From positions 1 to 27,926 of the forward strand of contig CAMLIF010000042.1 of the NCBI GenBank assembly GCA_946479985.1: a DNA stretch of 27,926 nucleotides. Reading direction: 5' to 3'. Below, piece after piece: positions 6,088 to 14,091 of the stretch. The translations under genes and the position numbers were made by a program. Below the pieces are notes generated by a model. It worked only from the letters and a program-made list of their open reading frames with translations. It did not search any database and had not been told where the DNA came from. Within the stretch, counting starts at the first letter, position 1. Each line of letters starts with the position of its first letter. This DNA is from an uncultured Flavobacteriales bacterium (lineage in GTDB: Bacteria > Bacteroidota > Bacteroidia > Flavobacteriales > Crocinitomicaceae).

Positions 6088-7263
6088 ATGAAAGAGGTAT
6101 TTATCGTAGCTGCAAAGAGAACTCCCATTGGTGGTTTCCTCGGAAGTTTATCAAGTCTTTCGGCAACAGAACTTGGTGCAATGGCCATTCGTGAGGCGTA
6201 TTTGTCAATTAGTATTGATCCGCAAAAAGTCTCTTCCGTTTACATGGGAAATGTGCTGTCGGCAAGCCTGGGGCAATCTCCCGCGCGACAAGCAGCAAAA
6301 TTTGCGGGAATTCCTGATAACATAGATGCAACAACTGTAAACAAAGTGTGCGCTGCCGGAATGAAAGCAACTATCATCGGCGCACAGCAAATACAGCTGG
6401 GATTGGAAGATCTGGTGGTAACCGGTGGAATGGAAAGTATGAGTAACACACCACATTATGCAATGCTCAGAAAACCAATCAAATTGGGAGATGAAACCTT
6501 AATTGATGGTTTGCTGAAAGACGGATTAACCGATGTTTACAACGGGCTGCACATGGGAAACGCCGCAGAAATGTGTGCTGAGAAATACGAATTCAGTCGC
6601 GGGGCGCAGGATGAATACGCTTTAAAATCTTATGCAAGAGCTGAAAAAGCAACTAAAACCGGAAAATTCAATTCGGAAATGTTCCCGGTGAAAATTGCTT
6701 CCAAAAAAGGAGAGATTGTTGTTTCGGAAGATGAAGATGTTTTCAAACTCATCCCGGAGAAAGTACCAATGCTGCCACCTGTTTTTGTGAAAGACGGAAC
6801 TATTACAGCAGCGAATGCCAGCAATCTGAACGACGGAGCAGCGGCTTTAATTTTAGCATCAAAAGAAGCGGTCGAAAAACACAATTTGAAACCGCTGGCG
6901 AAGATTATTGGCTATGCCGATGCAGCACAAGAGCCGGAATGGTTTACAACTGCTCCAGCACGAGCAATACCAAAGGCTTTAGAACGTTCGGGAGTAGAAT
7001 TAGGTCAGGTCGACTATTTTGAGATCAATGAAGCGTATTCCGCGGTATCACTGGCAAATATGCAGATCCTGGGTTTAGAAGAAAGTAAAGTAAATGTCTA
7101 TGGTGGAGCAGTTGCAATGGGACATCCGCTGGGTGCTTCCGGCGCACGAATTTTATGTACTTTAATATCAGTCCTTCACCAGGAAAACGGAAAATACGGA
7201 GTAGCGGCAATCTGCAACGGCGGTGGCGGTTCTTCTGCAATGGTTATTGAAAAAATAAAGTAA
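6088..7263 (+). CDS. Acetyl-CoA C-acetyltransferase (thiolase)
   Basis: At 391 residues the protein has standard biosynthetic/degradative thiolase length and all active-site residues: nucleophile Cys88 in NKVCAAGMKA, His346 in GHPLGASGAR, and Cys376 in ICNGGGG; NEAYSA is also present. It interconverts two acetyl-CoA and acetoacetyl-CoA plus CoA, or thiolyses short 3-ketoacyl-CoAs, in the cytoplasm. It lies between two DinB-fold genes with gaps of 5 and 7 nt, so it is cotranscribed under TetR control. That is an unusual place for a thiolase, which more often sits with 3-hydroxyacyl-CoA dehydrogenase or CoA-transferase genes. Those partners are absent here, so the substrate may be a special acyl-CoA. 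atoB/thlA-type function is the safest reading. Confidence 0.93.
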   Translation: MKEVFIVAAKRTPIGGFLGSLSSLSATELGAMAIREAYLSISIDPQKVSSVYMGNVLSASLGQSPARQAAKFAGIPDNIDATTVNKVCAAGMKATIIGAQQIQLGLEDLVVTGGMESMSNTPHYAMLRKPIKLGDETLIDGLLKDGLTDVYNGLHMGNAAEMCAEKYEFSRGAQDEYALKSYARAEKATKTGKFNSEMFPVKIASKKGEIVVSEDEDVFKLIPEKVPMLPPVFVKDGTITAANASNLNDGAAALILASKEAVEKHNLKPLAKIIGYADAAQEPEWFTTAPARAIPKALERSGVELGQVDYFEINEAYSAVSLANMQILGLEESKVNVYGGAVAMGHPLGASGARILCTLISVLHQENGKYGVAAICNGGGGSSAMVIEKIK

Positions 7264-7270
7264 AGTAGTT

Positions 7271-7840
7271 ATGGAAACGAATTATCTTGAAAGCGTAAAG
7301 AAACAATTTGCTTACTACAAACAGTTGGCAGATAAAACGATTGATCAGTTACCGGATGAAAAACTCTTCTGGCAGTTCAATGATGAAAGCAACAGTATTG
7401 CTGTTATTATGAAGCATCTGCATGGAAACATGCTCTCTCGCTGGACCGATTTCCTGACTTCAGACGGTGAAAAAGAATGGCGTCAACGCGATGCGGAGTT
7501 TGAAAACGATAGCTCCCAGAAAGATGGTCTCCTAAAATTATGGGAAGAAGGATGGAAATTGTTGTTCGACACACTGGATTCACTTACTGAAGAAGATCTT
7601 TCGAAAACAGTTTATATCCGCAATCAGGGCTGTTCGGTCGTCGATGCAATCAATCGTCAGTTGGCGCATTATCCGTATCACGTCGGACAAATTGTGTTTG
7701 TTGGAAAAATGATCTGCAATGAACACTGGCAGTCGCTTTCCATTCCAAAAGGAAATTCTCAGGCTTACAACTCTGATAAATTCTCCCAGCCAAAACACAA
7801 AGCCCATTTCACCGACGAATATTTAAAAAAAGACGAGTAA
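7271..7840 (+). CDS. DUF1572 family protein (DinB-like fold)
   Basis: The 189-residue protein matches the DUF1572 pattern. There is an N-terminal helix with QFAYYKQLADKTIDQLPDEK, then SIAVIMKHLHGNMLSRW with a first candidate ligand at His49. Helices centred on FENDSSQKDGLLKLWEEGWK follow, then LAHYPYHVGQIV with His133 and His137 (H-x3-H). The spacing of the three histidines matches the DinB-fold protein encoded two genes upstream, although the sequences differ. It is probably cytoplasmic and metal-binding. Its ATG is 7 nt after the thiolase stop, so it is the third gene of the TetR-controlled operon. A dispersed repeat hairpin about 105 nt after its stop may close the transcript. Function is unknown. 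Confidence 0.85.
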   Translation: METNYLESVKKQFAYYKQLADKTIDQLPDEKLFWQFNDESNSIAVIMKHLHGNMLSRWTDFLTSDGEKEWRQRDAEFENDSSQKDGLLKLWEEGWKLLFDTLDSLTEEDLSKTVYIRNQGCSVVDAINRQLAHYPYHVGQIVFVGKMICNEHWQSLSIPKGNSQAYNSDKFSQPKHKAHFTDEYLKKDE

Positions 7841-7944
7841 TTTAAAGTCAAGAATTCACTAATAATAACTTAGGTACCGCAATTCAACGAATCCAGGCTT
7901 GTAAGAGTTTGTCAGTACCTAACTAATTATTTTAAGTCATCCGG

Positions 7945-7984
7945 CGAGTCCGTCCTGTGCTGAGCCTGTCGAAGCATAGGCTCG
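7945..7984. repeat. Dispersed palindromic repeat (GCTGAGCCTGTCGAAGC type)
   Basis: CCTGTGCT (7954-7961) pairs with AGCATAGG (7973-7980), with one G·U, around the core GAGCCTGTCGA. CGAG (7945-7948) and CTCG (7981-7984) extend the stem beyond an asymmetric bulge. The core is related in reverse to the repeat at 20570-20593. The element has no T-run but could stabilise or end the upstream transcript. Confidence 0.6.
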
Positions 7985-7989
7985 CAATA

Positions 7990-8007
7990 AATTCGTGCAT
8001 TCGCGGC
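7990..8007. repeat. 18-nt dispersed repeat, copy 1
   Basis: AATTCGTGCATTCGCGGC here matches AATTCGTGAATTCGCGGC at 17038-17055 at 17 of 18 positions. Both copies are intergenic and in the same orientation, and each lies about 20 nt after a CGAAG motif. It is a remnant of a dispersed intergenic repeat. Confidence 0.5.
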
Positions 8008-8121
8008 TAAACTTGATGATTAATTACCAGGTAAATGGCATCGACTTGTCGGTGCTCCCATGCAGCGGAGGGTCTCCTGATCCTGCGCCGGAAAACAGAT
8101 GGAATAACAAATATCAAAACA

Positions 8122-8562
8122 ATGAACAAAGTAGTCACATTTTTAAAACAGCAGATCGGGAAAGAAGCTTCCGATACACCAACACCTTCACCCTTAATGC
8201 GCTGGTTGAACCCGGTTTTGGTTTCAGTGGAAGAAGGAGTAGTAGTTCTTGAATACATTGTTCGCAAAGAAATGACCAATCCGATCGGCACACTCCATGG
8301 CGGAATTTCGGCTGCAATCATAGACGATGCAATTGGAACGGCGGTTTACACCTTCGACGAAGATCATTTTTATTCAACCATCAACAACGCTATTGATTAT
8401 TTCTCGCCTGCAAGAGAAAATGATATAGTGATTGCCGAAACCAGGATTCTCAAGAAAGGAAGACAGTTGATCAACGCCCAGTGCGAAATCTGGAACAGCG
8501 ACAAGAGCAGAATGATCGCAAAAGGGTATTCGAATTTAATAAAGACGGGGATAGAGAAGTAG
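8122..8562 (+). CDS. PaaI-type hotdog-fold thioesterase
   Basis: The protein is 146 residues from ATG 8122. The open frame extends upstream to 8035, but those 29 residues are translated repeat and intergenic sequence, and homologues start near MNKVVTFLKQQIG. The hotdog motif N-P-x-G-x-x-H-G-G is present at 53-61, followed by the long central helix with Asp68 in ISAAIIDDAIGTA; IDYFSPA (91-97) is a typical following strand. Such enzymes hydrolyse acyl-CoA thioesters, often aromatic or short-chain, in the cytoplasm. It lies 281 nt after the TetR-controlled operon, beyond a repeat hairpin, so it may be transcribed separately. The nearby thiolase and VOC protein make a CoA-linked detoxification setting plausible. 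Confidence 0.87.
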   Translation: MNKVVTFLKQQIGKEASDTPTPSPLMRWLNPVLVSVEEGVVVLEYIVRKEMTNPIGTLHGGISAAIIDDAIGTAVYTFDEDHFYSTINNAIDYFSPARENDIVIAETRILKKGRQLINAQCEIWNSDKSRMIAKGYSNLIKTGIEK

Positions 8563-8630
8563 CCCTTTTCCTTTCCGAATTAATCCGTAATATTAGAGTC
8601 ATGAATGTAAACTATTCGTAAACCCCAACA

Positions 8631-8999
8631 ATGCAAAACAAACCCAACATTCTCCGCATCGTTCCAAATATCTATTCCACTGATATGGAAAAAACCAGGC
8701 AGTTTTATGTCGACTTTTTACACCTGGAACTTGTAATGGACATGAGGTGGATTTTGACTTTCGCTTCCAAAGTAAACTCCGGTGCGCAAATATCCATCCT
8801 GCAATTCGACAAAACAGGTCCTTTAGACAATTCAGCGATCTTTATTTCAATGGAGGTTTCTGATGTTGATGTCATGTATGAACAGGCGAAAAAATTGAAT
8901 TGCGAAATAGTGTATCCCCTTACTGACGAACATTGGGGAGTAAGACGCTTTTTTGTGAAAGACCCGAATGGAGCAACCATCAATTTGTTGGCGCATTAA
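8631..8999 (+). CDS. VOC superfamily (glyoxalase/bleomycin-resistance/dioxygenase fold) protein
   Basis: This 122-residue protein shows two beta-alpha-beta-beta-beta modules. The first starts RIVPNIYSTDMEKTRQFYVD, the second ISMEVSDVDVMYEQAKKL, and it ends with the diagnostic FVKDPNGATINLL. One such chain normally dimerises. The metal ligands of true glyoxalase I are not obvious; the first strand has Asn where His or Gln is common. A binding or antibiotic-resistance-like role is thus as likely as catalysis. It follows the thioesterase by 68 nt in the same direction. TAATATTAG (8588-8596) upstream resembles a weak promoter element. Confidence 0.85.
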   Translation: MQNKPNILRIVPNIYSTDMEKTRQFYVDFLHLELVMDMRWILTFASKVNSGAQISILQFDKTGPLDNSAIFISMEVSDVDVMYEQAKKLNCEIVYPLTDEHWGVRRFFVKDPNGATINLLAH

Positions 9000-9440
9000 A
9001 AGAATCCGAATCCACTAACTTTCGTGAAAACAAAGCGCGAAGAATCTGTTCATCCGTGCACAAAACTTTTCCTCTTCAACCTCAACGTTCTTCTGCGTTC
9101 GTCGGTGGGAAATATAATAGTCTTAGCCAAAAGAGTAGCGCGAGACTGAGATTCCTTTGCGCCCTTGTTTCTTTGCGTTTATTTGGATTATTTCACAAAG
9201 CAAGGCGCGATACCCCATCATTCTTAATACGCCCGCTCGGTAAGGCGACTGGTAAGCGCCTCAAATGATTTGTGTATTTGTGGGAATATACCAGTTCTTC
9301 TGCACCCTTCAGCGGAAAAATTGCTTCTTAGCCAAAAGCAAAACGCTTACGCCCTAGCTTCAGCGAAGGAGCAGCGCGAAGAATTTGTTTCTCTCACATT
9401 CTCCACACTTTTGCTACTTTAGCACCCGTAAATCTATACT
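9000..9440. other. Gene-free 441-nt region of decayed dispersed repeats
   Basis: No credible gene is seen; the open frame extending into it from 8933 overlaps the VOC gene and has no protein-like composition. Short direct repeats occur: AGCGCGAAGAATCTGTT (9034-9050) with AGCGCGAAGAATTTGTT (9373-9389), and TCTTAGCCAAAAG at 9121-9133 and 9326-9338. Segments such as CCTTTGCGCCC and TTTCTTTGCGTTT resemble intergenic repeats I recall from Bacteroidota. Near the right end, TACTTTAG (9415-9422) is a seven-of-eight match to the -7 box for the next gene. Confidence 0.5.
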
Positions 9441-10472
9441 ATGAGAACGTTTTGGAAATTCGGCTGCATGCTTGGCCTAACTTCAGTATTGCTTGTTAGC
9501 TGTCATAACAACAAGAAACTAATGGCTGAGAATATCAATTACCTGTACGTTGATTACGATATCTATGCCCAGAATAACCTGGGAACCACCTTTCCCGGAA
9601 CAATCAGCGCACAGTTGTTTTCAGGCGAGTCAATTAAGCTTGAAAGTAACAAAGGATTCGGTTCTTCAGATAACCTGGATGCCAGAATAAAAGACGAAAA
9701 GCTTGCAGTGTACTGGACATTGCCCGATTATAAAACATCCCGTGTCCCGGTACAGCTCACATATACCGATAAAGAAGGTTTTTCTGTGAATTCGCAGGAT
9801 ACCGTAATAATTAATTTCAAAGGAAATGCGCAGGTTTGGTTCGAAGGATTGAGCGGATCGCGCGGTCAGACAGGTCAAAATGGAAAAACGCCTTTGTTGT
9901 TTCGAGACGGACAGCAAGGCGGACAAGGCGGTACCGGACAGGACGGATCGGACGGTGAAAACCTCGAAATTCACTGCTGGCAGAAAAGCGATACACTTTT
10001 CTTTCATGTATTAAACACAACCCGTAACACAGTTTGGCGAACCATGATGATTGGTTCAAAACCAATTTTCTATGTAGAAGTAAATGGCGGAACCGGAGGA
10101 GCAGGTGGTGCAGGCGGCGATGGCGGTGACGGGAAAAACGGAACAGGTGGAACAAAACCCCAGGCTCCCGGAAGAGGCGGGCCGGGTGGTGCCGGCGGAT
10201 TTGGCGGAAGAGGCGGAAGAGGCGGGAATGTTACCGTTTACGTCCATCCTTCGGTATCAACAATTGAAACACAATTATATATCGATAATTCCGGTGGATC
10301 GGGCGGTGCAGGCGGCGACGGTGGAAAAGGAGGGAAGTCCGGAACTCCGGCTTCAGGTCAAACAGCTTCTTCAGCAGGTACAACAGGAGCTTCAGGCCCA
10401 AGAGGAAGTTATGGGGTAAATGGTCAGACCTACAAAATTGTTCAGGATTTCGATTTTACGAAATTGTTGTAA
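9441..10472 (+). CDS. Lipoprotein with three glycine-rich blocks (possible polyglycine-II bundle)
   Basis: The 343-residue product has a lipoprotein signal ending LTSVLLVSC at Cys21. Residues 30-135 look like a beta domain. Then come glycine blocks at about 138-172, 215-262 and 284-327, dominated by GGx and Gxx triplets such as GGAGGAGGDGGDG, separated by two beta-rich stretches (175-214 and 263-283). The 2-of-3 glycine pattern differs from plain collagen Gxy and fits polyglycine type II helices, as in phage S16 adhesin tips and snow-flea antifreeze proteins. It is probably displayed at a membrane surface. No family is recognised. It is monocistronic, facing a convergent small gene 40 nt away. 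An adhesive or structural role is speculative. Confidence 0.75.
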   Translation: MRTFWKFGCMLGLTSVLLVSCHNNKKLMAENINYLYVDYDIYAQNNLGTTFPGTISAQLFSGESIKLESNKGFGSSDNLDARIKDEKLAVYWTLPDYKTSRVPVQLTYTDKEGFSVNSQDTVIINFKGNAQVWFEGLSGSRGQTGQNGKTPLLFRDGQQGGQGGTGQDGSDGENLEIHCWQKSDTLFFHVLNTTRNTVWRTMMIGSKPIFYVEVNGGTGGAGGAGGDGGDGKNGTGGTKPQAPGRGGPGGAGGFGGRGGRGGNVTVYVHPSVSTIETQLYIDNSGGSGGAGGDGGKGGKSGTPASGQTASSAGTTGASGPRGSYGVNGQTYKIVQDFDFTKLL

Positions 10473-10512
10473 AGAAAACTCACTCTACAGAACGAAGCAA
10501 TGAGCTGTCAGA

Positions 10513-10752
10513 TCATTTGCTTTTGTTCTCCTTGTTCATTTTCAGGAGGTAATACACATGGATTACAGCAAACATCGCATTGCTGATGATGATAGGAAAC
10601 GAATCTATCAATACTCCGTAGGTAATAAAAAAGCCGCAGCCAATGAAGTTGATAATACGGAGCTTGCGAATGTCCTTCATTATCAAAGATGTGAAAATGA
10701 TCAAAGAAGCCAGATAGCCTATGCACTCGATAAATGTGAAATATTTCTCCAT
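10513..10752 (-). CDS. Small YgjV-like inner-membrane protein
   Basis: This 79-residue, strongly hydrophobic protein has about three membrane helices: IGYLASLIIFTSLIMK, KLRIINFIGCGFFITYGVL and PIIISNAMFAVIHVYYLL. The pattern GYLASL...LRIIN.IG...F..YG resembles the YgjV family of bacterial inner-membrane proteins, whose function is unknown. Several overlapping frames exist here; this one is chosen because it gives the coherent membrane protein and has a full promoter immediately upstream. ATG 10752 lies almost at the predicted transcription start, so the mRNA may be leaderless. It converges on the glycine-rich lipoprotein gene. Confidence 0.8.
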   Translation of the reverse strand: MEKYFTFIECIGYLASLIIFTSLIMKDIRKLRIINFIGCGFFITYGVLIDSFPIIISNAMFAVIHVYYLLKMNKENKSK

Positions 10753-10756
10753 TGCT

Positions 10757-10787
10757 CAAATGTAAGTCCCAAAAGATTGGATTACAA
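10757..10787 (-). promoter_or_regulatory. Bacteroidota-type promoter of the ygjV-like gene
   Basis: On the minus strand, TTG (10787-10785), a 20-nt spacer and TACATTTG (10764-10757) match the -33 and -7 elements exactly. The start codon begins 4 nt beyond the -7 box. Confidence 0.7.
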
Positions 10788-10915
10788 GGTCTTTTTTTAG
10801 TAAATCGATTTATTGAGCGAAGGATTTATTCAAAACTGTCGTCAAAGAAAAGTTAAGCGTATTTTAATCCAGGAATACCTTAATATTAAAACGGTTGATG
10901 ACTAACACATTAAGT

Positions 10916-13189
10916 ATGAAAAAAAACACTCTCCTAAGCTGCCTTGCAGCATTTCTTTTATTTCCGGTATTTCAATCACATGCGCAGGGTCTTTACGACC
11001 GCTCCACCATTCAAACCATCGAGATTTTCTTTGGATTCTCTAATTGGGATGCTCAACTGGACGCGCTGGCCAGCACAACGGAAGATTATCTGATCGCCGA
11101 CTCTGTGCGCATCAACGGTGAAGTTTTCGATAGTGTTGGCGTGAAATATAAAGGAAATAGTTCCTACAATGCCAGCAACAATAAAAACCCTATTCATATC
11201 GAACTGGATCACACACATGGTAGTTATGACTATGAAGGCTATACCGATATTAAACTTCAAAACGGGTACCAGGACCCTTCCATGATCCGCGAAGTTTTGA
11301 GCTACGCAATCCTGGAACAGTACATGGATTGTCCGAAAGCGAATTTTGCGAACGTTTACATTAACGGGACATTGAGAGGAGTGTATTCCAATGCCGAATC
11401 GATTAACGATAAATTCAACGGCGACCATTACTACACCTCCGACGGCTCATTTTTTAAATGCAATCCGGCTGGCGGTGCCGGACAGGGAACAAGCGTAAAC
11501 CCGGATTTGAAATACATCAATGCCGACAGCTCTTCCTACGCAAACGGTTATGAACTGAAATCTGATTACGGCTGGAACGATTTGGTAGAGCTGATTACAA
11601 CCCTGAACAATGATTTTACCAATATCGAATCGAAACTGGATATAGACAGAGCAATCTGGATGCTTGCTTACAATAACGTTTTGGTGAACCTGGATTCTTA
11701 TTCCGGTGCTTTCCGTCAGAATTACTACCTCTACAAAGACTTGAATGATCGTTTTGTTCCCACAGTTTGGGATTTGAATATGAGCTTTGCGGGATTTCCC
11801 GGTGGACCACAGCAAGGACAATCCTATACGGCAACTACCTTAGATCCTTTTTCAAACAGCACTTCCGCGAATCATCCGTTGATCAAAATGATCCTTGCCA
11901 ACGCAATGTACAAGCGCATGTATATGGCCCACTTGCGGACGATTGTGCAGGAAATATTCGCTTCCGGCGATTATTTGACTACTGCTAACACGCTTCGAAC
12001 AACTATCGACGCAGCTGTTCAGGCAGATCCGTATAAATTCTACACTTACACACAATTTCAGAACGGATTAACATCCAATGTTACCTCGGGAGGTGGCGGC
12101 GGTGGCGGCTCACAAACCATCTACGGAATTCAGAACTTAATGGATACCCGCGTTGATTTCTTCGAATCGAATGCAAACTATTTGCTTTCAGCGCCTGCAA
12201 TCACTGCGTATAATTCCAGTAATGCCGCTCCCGATTATGGTGATGCCGTAACAATTACAGCCACTTGCAGTAATGAAAGCACCGTTTATCTGGGTTATCG
12301 CCTGGAACATCAGCTGCGCTTTAATCGTGTTCAGATGTTCGATGATGGAACCCACAACGACGGAGCAGCAGGAGATCACGTATACGGAGCCAATGTTACA
12401 CTCAGCGGAGTAACAATGGAATATTACATTTATGCTGAAAACAGCAATGCAGGAATCTATAGTCCGCAGCGTGCAGAACATGAATTTCACACCCTGACAA
12501 TTACTATTGGTTTACCTGCCCAGGGAGATATCCTGATCAACGAGATTATGGCTGATAACGGTTCAACAGCTTATGATTCGAACGGTGAAAACGACGATTG
12601 GGTAGAATTATACAATCCAACTACCACAGCAAAAGATCTGACAGGTTTGTACCTGACAGACGATGCAGCCAATTTGACGAAATGGCAAATTCCAACCGGT
12701 AGCACCATCAACGCAAATGACGTGCTGATCGTTTGGACAGATGAAGATTCGGAACAAAGCGGACTTCATACAAACTTTAAGTTAAGTGCAAGCGGAGAAT
12801 CGGTTTTCGTTACGAACGGATCCGTTATTTATGATCAGGTAGATTTTGGAGCTCAAACAGAAGATATTTCTTATTCCCGTTGTCCGAACGGATTTAATTT
12901 TACCGCACCAACCTATGATGCTTTAAATGATTGTCAGCTTACAATAACCGAAGAAGCAGAATTGGAAGTAATGATTTATCCGAATCCGGGAACTTCAATC
13001 TTCCATATACAAACCGAAGAAAAATTGCAGTTTATTGTGTTTGATCTTTCCGGAAGAGAAATTGCAAGCGGTTCAATCTCTGATGAAATCACAACGCTGG
13101 AATCCGATTCATGGACGTCAGGAGCGTACCTTTTAAAGTTGGTCCATGATTCCGGCAAATCAAAAACGGTCAAATTAATCAAACAATAA
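10916..13189 (+). CDS. CotH-family secreted protein with lamin-tail domain and T9SS type A sorting domain
   Basis: From ATG 10916 the protein has 757 residues; an in-frame ATG at 10898 and a TTG at 10895 also exist, but 10916 gives the cleanest signal peptide (MKKNTLL to SHAQG). Numbering from 10895, the CotH kinase-like domain spans about 40-430: VGVKYKGNSSY, LQNGYQDPSMIREVLSYAIL, FANVYINGTLRGVYSNAE, and NYYLY followed by VPTVWDLNMSF with the expected catalytic-type Asp. Next come a beta region (about 435-535), a lamin-tail domain (about 544-650, ILINEIMADN...DDWVELYNP), and a C-terminal T9SS sorting domain starting MIYPNPG. The protein should cross the outer membrane by T9SS. CotH kinases phosphorylate coat proteins in spore-formers; the substrate here is unknown. 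A strong terminator follows. Confidence 0.9.
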   Translation: MKKNTLLSCLAAFLLFPVFQSHAQGLYDRSTIQTIEIFFGFSNWDAQLDALASTTEDYLIADSVRINGEVFDSVGVKYKGNSSYNASNNKNPIHIELDHTHGSYDYEGYTDIKLQNGYQDPSMIREVLSYAILEQYMDCPKANFANVYINGTLRGVYSNAESINDKFNGDHYYTSDGSFFKCNPAGGAGQGTSVNPDLKYINADSSSYANGYELKSDYGWNDLVELITTLNNDFTNIESKLDIDRAIWMLAYNNVLVNLDSYSGAFRQNYYLYKDLNDRFVPTVWDLNMSFAGFPGGPQQGQSYTATTLDPFSNSTSANHPLIKMILANAMYKRMYMAHLRTIVQEIFASGDYLTTANTLRTTIDAAVQADPYKFYTYTQFQNGLTSNVTSGGGGGGGSQTIYGIQNLMDTRVDFFESNANYLLSAPAITAYNSSNAAPDYGDAVTITATCSNESTVYLGYRLEHQLRFNRVQMFDDGTHNDGAAGDHVYGANVTLSGVTMEYYIYAENSNAGIYSPQRAEHEFHTLTITIGLPAQGDILINEIMADNGSTAYDSNGENDDWVELYNPTTTAKDLTGLYLTDDAANLTKWQIPTGSTINANDVLIVWTDEDSEQSGLHTNFKLSASGESVFVTNGSVIYDQVDFGAQTEDISYSRCPNGFNFTAPTYDALNDCQLTITEEAELEVMIYPNPGTSIFHIQTEEKLQFIVFDLSGREIASGSISDEITTLESDSWTSGAYLLKLVHDSGKSKTVKLIKQ

Positions 13190-13227
13190 ATATTGTTGGC
13201 TGAAACGATATTGGTTCATGAAACATT

Positions 13228-13265
13228 AAGTAGAGACAGGTTGCGACCTGTCTCTACTTGTTTTT
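13228..13265 (+). terminator. Strong terminator after the CotH gene
   Basis: A perfect 14-bp stem, AAGTAGAGACAGGT (13228-13241) with its complement (13246-13259), closes a TGCG tetraloop and is followed by G and TTTTT. The GTAGAGAC...GTCTCTAC stem also resembles a widespread dispersed palindrome in Bacteroidota and cyanobacteria, so it may be a repeat serving as a terminator. Confidence 0.8.
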
Positions 13266-13416
13266 GATTTAATTTTCTTATTATTGTATTCAATCCCGGT
13301 CTCAAAGTCTTCCAAAAAGACATTTCCGGGTTAATCAATCCAAACCTTTTGAAAGCTTTTCAGCTGCCTGGTCTTCATTTTACGAGCTTATAAACATGAT
13401 ATACACTTCCAACGAC

Positions 13417-14085
13417 ATGGAATACAATACAACAAGAAAGAAATTGTTATTGCCCGAATACGGCAGAAACGTGCAGGAAATGATTGCACATGCAATGGAA
13501 ATTGCAGACAGAGAAGAACGAAATAAAGCCACCCGCGCAATTATTGAAGTAATGGGGCAGTTGAACCCGCATTTACGTGATGTGGACGATTTTCGTCATA
13601 AATTATGGACACACCTGTTCGTAATGTCTGATTTTAAACTCGACGTAGATTCTCCTTATGTAATCCCTGAAGCAGAAACATTGCAAAGCAAACCTGGTGT
13701 AATGGAATACCCGAAAAGCCGGATCAAATACGGCCATTACGGGAAATATACGCAGGCCATTTTAAGTGATTCAAAGAATGTTACGGATCCCGAAGAGCGT
13801 GACTTTTTGAAAACAACCATGGCCTATTTCATGAAGAAACAATACATTGCCTACAATAACGATACGGTTGAAAACAACGTTATCGCCATGCAGCTTCGTG
13901 AACTTTCCCAGGGAAATCTGATTCTCGAAAATCCGGACGAATTAATGAATACAAACCTGATTTTGAAATCATTCGGAATTCAGCCGAACAAACGTCCTAA
14001 TAACAAGAACAACAAAGGAAAAGGACAGAATCAAAATCAGAAAAACAAAAATTATAGTAACAAGAATCGGAACAGACCGCAATAG
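13417..14085 (+). CDS. DUF4290 domain protein
   Basis: The protein is 222 residues from ATG 13417. An ATG at 13396 would add seven residues, but members of this family characteristically start MEYNTxRxKLxLPEYGRNVQ, as seen here. The conserved part runs to about residue 190 and includes LNPHLRDVDDFRHKLWTHLF, RIKYGHYGKYT and NDTVENNVIAMQLRELS. The last 30 residues form an Asn/Lys/Gln-rich basic tail, suggestive of RNA or other polyanion contact, but this is not proven. DUF4290 is confined, as far as I know, to Bacteroidota and often lies directly before murA. Here a 2.8-kb T9SS gene separates the two. The function is unknown; it is cytoplasmic. Confidence 0.88.
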   Translation: MEYNTTRKKLLLPEYGRNVQEMIAHAMEIADREERNKATRAIIEVMGQLNPHLRDVDDFRHKLWTHLFVMSDFKLDVDSPYVIPEAETLQSKPGVMEYPKSRIKYGHYGKYTQAILSDSKNVTDPEERDFLKTTMAYFMKKQYIAYNNDTVENNVIAMQLRELSQGNLILENPDELMNTNLILKSFGIQPNKRPNNKNNKGKGQNQNQKNKNYSNKNRNRPQ

Positions 14086-14091
14086 TTTAAG

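Noticed and set aside
8035..8121. Upstream extension of the thioesterase to an earlier start
   Set aside because: The extra 29 residues translate intergenic sequence and precede the family's usual N-terminus.
8933..9268. Plus-strand open frame of 111 codons after the VOC gene
   Set aside because: It overlaps the VOC gene in another frame and then runs through decayed repeats; composition is not protein-like.
9284..9297. Third TetR operator (AATATACC at 9284-9291)
   Set aside because: Only one half-site is present; the GGTATAT partner is missing.
9817..10155. Minus-strand open frame rich in Arg, His and Leu
   Set aside because: It is the complement of the glycine-rich codons of the lipoprotein gene.
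9441..10472. Collagen-like protein
   Set aside because: Most triplets are GGx rather than Gxy with proline, so a polyglycine-II reading fits better.
10558..10800. Plus-strand open frame of 80 codons
   Set aside because: It is antisense to the YgjV-like gene, which has a coherent membrane-protein sequence and an exact promoter.
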